Part shown: positions 1 through 4,153 of the stretch, one piece after another
Layout: each line of letters starts with the position of its first letter
Position numbering within the stretch: the stretch's first letter is position 1
NCBI GenBank assembly: GCA_028280915.1
Contig: JANQKX010000291.1
Span: 1-5,573, forward strand
Direction: 5' to 3'
DNA from: Kiloniellaceae bacterium
GTDB taxonomy: Bacteria; Pseudomonadota; Alphaproteobacteria; Kiloniellales; Kiloniellaceae
DNA length: 5,573 nucleotides
Program-made: the position numbers and the translations under genes
Notes under the pieces: model-generated
Seen by the model: the letters and a program-made list of their open reading frames with translations, nothing else
What the model was told of the DNA's origin: nothing
The model's database searches: none

Positions 1-71
1 ACCAGGCCGGTCACCTGTGCCGCTGCCTTGGCATAGCTGTTGGATTGCAGGCCGTCGCGGGTAATTTTCAT
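1..71 (-). CDS. N-terminus of an unrecognised protein, cut by the left edge
   Basis: Reading leftward from an ATG at 71-69 there is an open frame to the window edge, giving 24 residues that begin MKITRDGLQSNSYAKAAAQ and continue VTGLV. A purine-rich stretch (GAAAAGA) directly precedes the ATG and is a weak ribosome binding site. The codons are GC-ending and read like real coding sequence, but no domain can be recognised from so short a piece. The start lies about 100 bases downstream of the stop of the thiol dioxygenase-like cupin on the same strand, so the two could be cotranscribed. No convincing terminator was seen between them. The function is unknown. Confidence 0.5.
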   Translation of the reverse strand, partial: MKITRDGLQSNSYAKAAAQVTGL

Positions 72-173
72 TCTTTTCAGCGTCGGACAATGAAAGACCC
101 GCCTGTTTAGCGCCTTACGCCCCGCCGGTCCAGACGCGCCTGCGCGCGGGTCAAGCTTGCCCGGGCCGGGGCC

Positions 174-770
174 CTAGCGCGCGTCCTCGATGAAGGCCAT
201 GTCTTCCAGCTTAAAGCGGTGCACGGTCCCGGACTCCAGGTCGAACTCCCGGCGCTCTTCCTGGTGGGGAAAGCCCTTGCCGTAGAGGTGCAGGTGCAAG
301 AGGGGCGTGTTCTCGGCGTGAATGGAATGGATACCCTCGGGCAACAGGGAAACGGCGGTGCCGGGCCGCACCACGATCTCCGCCATCTGGCGCAGGTTTT
401 CCGCGCCCGAGCCGGCGCCCTCTTTGTCCTCCAGATAGAGCCGGTGGCGCTCCTTGCCGTCGATGGCCGCGACGATGGCCCAGCTTCCCCCGTGATCGTG
501 GGGCCGGGCCGTTTGGCCGGGCAGTCCCGAATTCACATAGAGCGCAAAACCGCCATCCGCGTCCTCATGGATCAGAAAGGTGCGCTCCGTTTCCCCATCC
601 CCGGGCAAGGGGAAGTCATCCCGGGGAAAAAGCGCGGCCTTGTCGCACAGCGCCATCAAGACTGCCTTGGCCGCTTCCAGGGTCTCGACGGTGACGCCGG
701 CGGCCATGATGTCCTTGATCTGGCCGATGGCCCCTTGCACGGCCTGCCGCCGCGCGGTTTTGGTACTCAT
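174..770 (-). CDS. Cysteine dioxygenase / 3-mercaptopropionate dioxygenase-like cupin
   Basis: This 198-residue protein looks like a cytosolic mononuclear iron thiol dioxygenase, a family that adds O2 to a thiol to give a sulfinate. Family length is about 200 residues. The N-terminal 60 residues look helical. The cupin core has HDHGGSW at 91-97 (iron ligands His91 and His93), Gly105 and Glu107 of the first motif, and GIHSIH at 146-151 with His148 the likely third ligand. LHLHLYG follows at 158-164. Cysteine dioxygenases have a Ser-X-His-X-Tyr triad here. This protein shows His159, His161 and Tyr163, so the Ser is replaced. The position of the crosslinking Cys of mammalian cysteine dioxygenase appears to be Ala98, as in bacterial enzymes without the Cys-Tyr crosslink. 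The substrate (cysteine, 3-mercaptopropionate or another thiol) cannot be assigned. The ATG at 770-768 has an AAGG about 11 bases upstream. The gene is divergent from the aguA remnant. Confidence 0.8.
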   Translation of the reverse strand: MSTKTARRQAVQGAIGQIKDIMAAGVTVETLEAAKAVLMALCDKAALFPRDDFPLPGDGETERTFLIHEDADGGFALYVNSGLPGQTARPHDHGGSWAIVAAIDGKERHRLYLEDKEGAGSGAENLRQMAEIVVRPGTAVSLLPEGIHSIHAENTPLLHLHLYGKGFPHQEERREFDLESGTVHRFKLEDMAFIEDAR

Positions 771-899
771 GGATGGGGTCGCCTTTTTCTGTCATACCGT
801 GCGGCGCCTGTCGCCCGCCCATCTTCATCAGATAAAACGCGGAATGGCAATGCCCTTTAGCATGCTTGATGGGCGCGCCACCCCCGCTCCATCCACCCG

Positions 900-1103
900 G
901 AGTTTTTGCCCGGCTACGCCAACTTTTACATTGGCAATCGCGCCGTCTATACGCCGCCATTCGGCGACGCGACGGCGGACGAAACAGCGGTCGAGATCCT
1001 GTCCCGCCTGTTCCCCGGCCGGGAGGTGGTGGCACTCAACGTGGACCGGATTTACGAAAACGGCGGCGGCATCTGCTGCGTCATCCGGCAAGAGCCCGCT
1101 TAA
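900..1103 (+). pseudogene. aguA: C-terminal remnant of agmatine deiminase (5'-truncated)
   Basis: The frame encodes EFLPGYANFYIGN, then a PPFGD segment, then LFPGREVVALNVDRIYENGG, and ends GGGICCVIRQEPA at the stop 1101-1103. This matches the last 65 or so residues of agmatine deiminase (Porphyromonas-type peptidyl-arginine deiminase fold, about 350-370 residues), which hydrolyses agmatine to N-carbamoylputrescine in polyamine synthesis. The family's GGGIHC motif carries the catalytic Cys. Here it reads GGGICC, so the Cys is kept but the preceding His has become Cys. The frame is closed upstream by a TGA at 867-869, and no other frame to the left shows the missing roughly 290 residues with the Asp/Glu/His active-site parts. 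A TTG at 906 with a GGAG three bases before it could in principle start a 65-residue product, but that product could not be a complete enzyme. The natural C-terminus is intact, so the loss was a 5' deletion. Confidence 0.8.
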
Positions 1104-1278
1104 GGGGGCCGGGCATATATTGGGAGGTGTGCTTTTGAACCCGTATCCTTGACGCCACGCCGGAGGGGTACCCAAATGGTGACGTTTTCGCGCAGACTTC
1201 GGTAGGGGAAAAACCAACGTCGCTCATCCACCAATTTGTTATAGATTCGACTTCGGATCGAAACCAACTTGAATTTCC

Positions 1279-1896
1279 ATGAAAGAATTTACTCAAGCAG
1301 CACTGTCATTTTTCTCAATCAGTGGACATCCGGCTTGTGTCGCCGTATCGGAGCGGATGAGTGCGGTTGACTTGTCGATCGAACCGGACGGCTCAGGCGC
1401 CAAAGACAACGAACCCGCGGCTTGCCGATATCTCGCAGAAGCTTTCTCATCTTCCAATGCTATTGAGCTAGCCCGAATGCTTGCCGACACCAATGAGCAT
1501 TTGAACTGGCGGGAAGCGCCGCGAGACGTCATACCTTCGTCGATGCATGGTCACCATACCTACGTCGAGATCATTGGGCCGGACGTTGGTTTTAACTCTG
1601 ATGAAATGAGATTTGGAGCGTTCCTAATGGCTCCTGGGATTAGCTATCCGTTACATGCGCACGCTTCCGAAGAGGTGTACATTGTCGTCAGCGGTTCCGG
1701 CCAATGGAGATCGCACAATTTCCCATATGAATCGAAACAACCCGGATCGATTGTACATATCCCTCCGTGGGTGCCCCACGCCATCCGCAGCGGCGAGGAA
1801 CCGCTGCTGATGTTGTGGGCTCATTTGGGAGATATTGATTTTCGAAAGTATCGAATTGAACAAAGTGAACTTAATGAGGACGGAAATCCTCATTGA
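1279..1896 (+). CDS. DMSP lyase-family cupin (DddQ/DLL type)
   Basis: This 205-residue protein resembles the cupin DMSP lyases and DMSP-lyase-like proteins, about 190-230 residues, which cleave dimethylsulfoniopropionate to dimethyl sulfide and acrylate. The helical N-terminal part (about 45-80) ends in LNWREAP. The cupin core carries Tyr123-x2-His126-x-His128-x3-Glu132-x-Tyr134, and His167 in the second motif. By spacing this matches Tyr120, His123, His125, Glu129, Tyr131 and His163 of Ruegeria DddQ, with one extra residue before the last His. His128, Glu132 and His167 would bind the metal, and Tyr123/Tyr134 would serve catalysis. PLLMLW and GDID follow, as in the family. No signal peptide is seen. 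No clear Shine-Dalgarno precedes 1279; an in-frame ATG at 1357 has GGAG too close. The true start is therefore uncertain, but the core is unaffected. GC is about 48% in sampled stretches, well below the flanking genes, suggesting transfer. Real DMSP activity is not proven, since many family members have other or unknown substrates. Confidence 0.75.
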   Translation: MKEFTQAALSFFSISGHPACVAVSERMSAVDLSIEPDGSGAKDNEPAACRYLAEAFSSSNAIELARMLADTNEHLNWREAPRDVIPSSMHGHHTYVEIIGPDVGFNSDEMRFGAFLMAPGISYPLHAHASEEVYIVVSGSGQWRSHNFPYESKQPGSIVHIPPWVPHAIRSGEEPLLMLWAHLGDIDFRKYRIEQSELNEDGNPH

Positions 1897-1988
1897 TCAC
1901 TTACGCTTTTACGACAATCTGGCGCCAAACTTCCGCGTATTCACCAATTTCGCAGCAATCAGGCTTTTGTTATGCGTTTGTTGAAAGA

Positions 1989-2018
1989 ACAGCCCCGACC
2001 CGGATGGATCGGGGCTGT
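1989..2018 (-). terminator. Intrinsic terminator of the cytochrome gene
   Basis: A perfect 10-bp stem, ACAGCCCCGA paired with TCGGGGCTGT, encloses a 10-base loop. Read on the minus strand it is followed by TTCTTTC, a pyrimidine tail fitting rho-independent termination, about 30 bases past the stop of the minus-strand cytochrome gene. On the plus strand the hairpin is followed by CACGAATG with no T-run. It is therefore a poorer terminator for the convergent cupin gene, although the stem could still protect that 3' end. Confidence 0.65.
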
Positions 2019-2036
2019 CACGAATGCACAGGTTAA
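2018..2036 (+). repeat. 19-bp direct repeat, copy A (3' flank of the cytochrome gene)
   Basis: TCACGAATGCACAGGTTAA lies 10 bases outside the stop of the cytochrome gene. It matches copy B at 3630-3648 (TCAAGAATGCATAGGTTAA) at 17 of 19 positions in the same orientation. It overlaps the last base of the terminator stem. Confidence 0.55.
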
Positions 2037-2046
2037 GCGCCCGCAA

Positions 2047-3606
2047 TCACAATTCAGGCGTGGTCGCGATGGTCTCCCGCATTTTACGCAGATCCCGAAG
2101 CGCTGACTTCAAGAACCTTTTGCTCTTGATCTTAAGGGCATGGCGCAGTTTGGTTTGCACCACCAGCGACTTGATGTAAACGTAGTGGTAAGGCCGCGGT
2201 TTCATCTTCGCGCCCTTCAGCAGATCACGCACATCATCCATGTTGAACTGGCAGTGCATGGCGGGAAGCTTCGGCGAAATGCCCCATTTCATCCGGTCGA
2301 GGGTTTCCTTGACCAGACGCTCGCAGTCCCGGATACCATACCAGGCGCTCAGCGACCGCATGAAAACACCCATCTCCTTGATGGCGTTGGGGCCGCCAAA
2401 GGCCAGGAAGTCGTCCAAGTCGTCGATATGATCGGCGAAACCGGAACCGGTCAGCAAACCGCCCAAGGCGATGCGGATGTCCGAGCCGATAAAGGGCTCC
2501 CGGAAATAGAACGTGCTGGCGTCCTCGATGTCCGAGGTGAAGGCGTGATTGTGGAAAAAGGCATCCTTGCGCGCCGCCTCGATCACCGGCTGGATGTTAA
2601 AGGCGCCATCTTCCAAGGGGAACACCGGGCCCGGCGGGTCGACGGCAATGCCCTCGTCCTCGGGAATGAACACCCCGGTCAGGGCGGAGAGGCGGAAACG
2701 CTCCAGATCCACGTCGGAGTGTTGGGAGATATTCAAGCCGTTGCCCGCCGGCACCAGGGGCGGGCGGAAGTTGGCGCCGCCGTTCACATGGCACACGTTA
2801 CAGCTGGCTTCCGGGCTCATATAGAGCTCCTTGCCCTTGGCGGCACGGGGATCGTTGAAGGTCATCAGGGCCAATTCGAACTCGTGCTGGCCCGTGTCCT
2901 CGGAAACCAGGCGCCGGCCGAGCCAGTTTTGGAAGGCGTCCATGGCATCCAACTCGTCGGCCGTGGCGAAGCGGAAATCCACATCGAGAATACGGTCCAG
3001 ACTCTTGGTGTTGTGCTGGGCAATGGCCCCATTGGCGAACGCCCGGGTCGACCCGTCCGCGTCCGGATCGGGGACACCATGGTGGAAGCCGCCATTGGGC
3101 GATCCGTTCGCCGCCCAGCCCAATTGGGGATCGGGCGGGAAGGCGGGTGCCGCGTTGATGGTGGAGGCAAAGGGCCCCACCGTCATGGAGCCGCGGAACA
3201 CCGGGCCATGGGGGTCGCCCGCTTCGGGATCCAGGGCATTGCCGCCCTCAACGTTGAACAGCCCCAGCTTTTTCACCAAGGTCGGGTTTTCCAGGCCCGG
3301 GACGTTGCTGGCCAAGACCTCGGCCAAGGCCTGTCCCCTAAGCCTTTTGATGTCCTTGGGGCTAATGGTGTAATTGGCCTCGGGGATGTGGCAGGTGCCA
3401 CAGGTTCGCCCATTGCCGTCAAAGGTTTCTTCCGTGAAAAGGCGAAAGCCTTCGTCGATTTGTTCGGCTTCCTCCGGCGTCATCTGCGCCAGCGCGCTCG
3501 AACTGCCGATCGCCGCCACGGCGATCAGACCCAGTCCCATCTTGGACCATGACCCCATCTTGGGCCAGCAAGAGGTCCTGCAGGACGCACTCGTCAAGTG
3601 TTTCAT
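2047..3606 (-). CDS. Exported di-haem c-type cytochrome, possibly CCP/MauG-related
   Basis: This 519-residue protein has two haem c sites and an export signal. A basic N-region is followed by a hydrophobic stretch at about 23-40 ending in ALAQ, with likely signal peptidase cleavage near 40, so it should act in the periplasm. The first haem site is Cys69/Cys72/His73 in GNGRTCGTCH, and the second is Cys269/Cys272/His273 in SCNVCHVNGG. A later FFHNHAF followed by a TFYFREPF segment recalls the C-terminal region of the cytochrome c peroxidase/MauG superfamily. The length and the GNGRTC.TCH signature instead fit poorly characterised large di-haem proteins, so peroxidase activity is not claimed. 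Two further cysteines, 428 and 452, could form a disulfide. The last 55 or so residues are unusually rich in Lys and Arg. The start at 3606 is chosen for its good ribosome binding site; the frame opens 9 codons earlier without one. The gene stands alone, with its own terminator and an AT-rich upstream region. Confidence 0.8.
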   Translation of the reverse strand: MKHLTSASCRTSCWPKMGSWSKMGLGLIAVAAIGSSSALAQMTPEEAEQIDEGFRLFTEETFDGNGRTCGTCHIPEANYTISPKDIKRLRGQALAEVLASNVPGLENPTLVKKLGLFNVEGGNALDPEAGDPHGPVFRGSMTVGPFASTINAAPAFPPDPQLGWAANGSPNGGFHHGVPDPDADGSTRAFANGAIAQHNTKSLDRILDVDFRFATADELDAMDAFQNWLGRRLVSEDTGQHEFELALMTFNDPRAAKGKELYMSPEASCNVCHVNGGANFRPPLVPAGNGLNISQHSDVDLERFRLSALTGVFIPEDEGIAVDPPGPVFPLEDGAFNIQPVIEAARKDAFFHNHAFTSDIEDASTFYFREPFIGSDIRIALGGLLTGSGFADHIDDLDDFLAFGGPNAIKEMGVFMRSLSAWYGIRDCERLVKETLDRMKWGISPKLPAMHCQFNMDDVRDLLKGAKMKPRPYHYVYIKSLVVQTKLRHALKIKSKRFLKSALRDLRKMRETIATTPEL

Positions 3607-3611
3607 CGTCG

Positions 3612-3618
3612 CACCTCT
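3612..3618 (-). promoter_or_regulatory. Ribosome binding site fixing the cytochrome start
   Basis: On the minus strand AGAGGTG stands 5 bases before the ATG at 3606-3604, a near-ideal Shine-Dalgarno. It lies inside the 9-codon extension that an upstream ATG at 3633 would add, so the downstream ATG is the better start and places the signal peptide properly. Confidence 0.75.
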
Positions 3619-3629
3619 GTAATTAAAAT

Positions 3630-3648
3630 TCAAGAATGCATAGGTTAA
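3630..3648 (+). repeat. 19-bp direct repeat, copy B (5' flank of the cytochrome gene)
   Basis: TCAAGAATGCATAGGTTAA matches copy A at 2018-2036 at 17 of 19 positions. It lies 23 bases upstream of the chosen cytochrome start, in the leader or promoter. The core contains ATGCAT, a 6-bp palindrome that is broken in copy A. Confidence 0.55.
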
Positions 3649-3677
3649 AAGTCCTATTTATTATCAATTGTGGTGTA

Positions 3678-3687
3678 ATGTTAACAT
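3678..3687. promoter_or_regulatory. Perfect 10-bp palindrome ATGTTAACAT (possible operator)
   Basis: This self-complementary ten-mer lies about 72 bases upstream of the cytochrome start, a plausible place for a dimeric regulator to bind. In sequence this AT-rich, chance palindromes are common, so the call rests on position only. Confidence 0.25.
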
Positions 3688-3709
3688 ATTTATGAGAAAA
3701 AATCTATGT

Positions 3710-3725
3710 ATTGATGTTGCATTAT
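3710..3725 (+). promoter_or_regulatory. Element ATTGATGTTGCATTAT, shared with the MocR upstream region
   Basis: The core TGATG-TTG-CATTA (3712-3724) is an imperfect inverted repeat. The 16-mer matches the element at 5548-5563 upstream of the MocR gene at 12 of 16 positions, and all four differences are transitions. It lies about 105 bases upstream of the cytochrome start. It could be a shared operator, but the match is short and one copy lies in AT-rich DNA. Confidence 0.25.
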
Positions 3726-3840
3726 TCTAGAAAATCAAGATGTGTATTTTAAATATATTAAATAAAAGAAATGAATTCAGTGAATTTTTCAGAATATATA
3801 TTGGTTAATGGAAACAAGAATCATAAGCATTTCATGGTTA

Positions 3841-4094
3841 ATGCCGGCTCCATGATACTTTCCATCCGTTTCGACATTTCTTGACCGAAGGAACGAAAGC
3901 TATGGTTCCTTTGCCGAGTGTTGAAAAGTCAGGCCACCGGTCGCCGAACCGGCTCAAACCGGATCCATGCGGGGGAGATCCGAAAAATTCGGGTCGTTGA
4001 AAAACCCGCCGACCTGATGGCCGGTACCGCTTCTTTGCCGGAAAATGGCCGCGATGCATCGGTACGACGGCCGGGCCGGAAAACGCCGTACCCA
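3841..4094. other. Non-coding stretch of ordinary GC, no gene seen
   Basis: Base composition returns to that of the rest of the window. Short open frames exist on both strands (an 85-codon minus-strand frame at 3838-4095 and a 75-codon plus-strand frame at 3918-4145). Neither has a ribosome binding site, a recognisable motif or protein-like composition, and the plus-strand frame runs into the tandem repeat. The stretch holds repeated ACCGG words around 3937-3965 and a hairpin at 3990-4008. It is best read as 3' flank of the MocR gene or decayed sequence of unknown origin. Confidence 0.45.
3980..4008 (-). terminator. Weak hairpin with T-run, possible MocR gene terminator
   Basis: Read on the minus strand, CGGGT and ACCCG (a 5-bp stem with a 9-base loop) are followed by AATTTTTCGG. 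The T-run fits a rho-independent terminator, but the stem is short and it lies about 130 bases past the MocR stop. An overlapping alternative pairing, GGTCG with CGACC at 3992-4014, is equally possible. Confidence 0.3.
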
Positions 4095-4153
4095 TGCCCT
4101 GAATTAGGTGATCATGGAATTCAAATGATCATGGAATTCAAATGATCAGGGCA
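4095..4153. repeat. 8-bp inverted repeat enclosing the tandem repeat
   Basis: TGCCCTGA at 4095-4102 is the exact reverse complement of TCAGGGCA at 4146-4153. The two arms bracket the 17-bp tandem repeat and the MocR stop codon. The arms could pair in the MocR transcript and form a large stem with the repeat units as internal hairpins. It could also mark the ends of a tiny inserted element. Confidence 0.4.
4110..4148. repeat. 17-bp tandem repeat, 2.3 copies, across the MocR stop
   Basis: The unit GATCATGGAATTCAAAT occurs at 4110-4126 and identically at 4127-4143, followed by the first five bases of a third unit. Each repeat can fold, because TGATCAT and ATGATCA form a 7-bp stem around a 9-base loop (4109-4131 and 4126-4148). 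The MocR stop codon (4140-4138) lies in the second copy. The unit length is not a multiple of three, so changes in copy number to the left of the stop would not alter the protein. Confidence 0.85.

Larger units (their letters stand above)
3621..3840. promoter_or_regulatory. AT-rich island upstream of the cytochrome gene
   Basis: By hand count about 49 of 220 bases are G or C (22%), against 58% or more in sampled stretches of the neighbouring genes. There is no open frame of useful length on either strand. It lies directly upstream of the cytochrome gene and must hold its promoter. Several AT-rich candidates for -10 and -35 boxes exist (for example TTAACA and GATAAT on the minus strand), but none has both good boxes and 16-18 bp spacing, so no promoter is placed. 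Internal structure includes a perfect palindrome ATGTTAACAT at 3678-3687 and a direct repeat TGGTTAATG at 3802-3810 and 3835-3843. Confidence 0.6.

Noticed and set aside
841..899. Upstream continuation of aguA in another frame (frameshifted rather than truncated)
   Set aside because: None of the three plus-strand frames before 900 gives sequence resembling agmatine deiminase, so deletion explains the remnant better.
219..1217. Several overlapping frames of 129-213 codons on both strands across the 174-770 cupin and the aguA remnant
   Set aside because: They are composition-driven shadows. The cupin and the agmatine deiminase C-terminus are the only frames here with family motifs.
2140..3552. 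A 470-codon plus-strand open frame opposite the cytochrome gene
   Set aside because: It is antisense to a gene with clear haem motifs, signal peptide, ribosome binding site and terminator. Its own product is low-complexity with no motif; long antisense frames are expected in GC-rich genes.
3711..3738. FNR/CRP-like half-sites TTGAT and ATCAA upstream of the cytochrome gene
   Set aside because: The gap between half-sites is 18 bases rather than 4, so it is not a recognisable FNR box; single half-sites are common in AT-rich DNA.
3838..4145. Small frames (85 codons minus, 75 codons plus) between the cytochrome and MocR genes
   Set aside because: There is no ribosome binding site, no motif and no protein-like pattern. 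The plus-strand frame ends inside the tandem repeat.
4095..4153. A CRISPR array or insertion sequence at the tandem repeat
   Set aside because: The repeats are directly adjacent without spacers, only 2.3 copies are present, and no transposase or cas gene is in the window.
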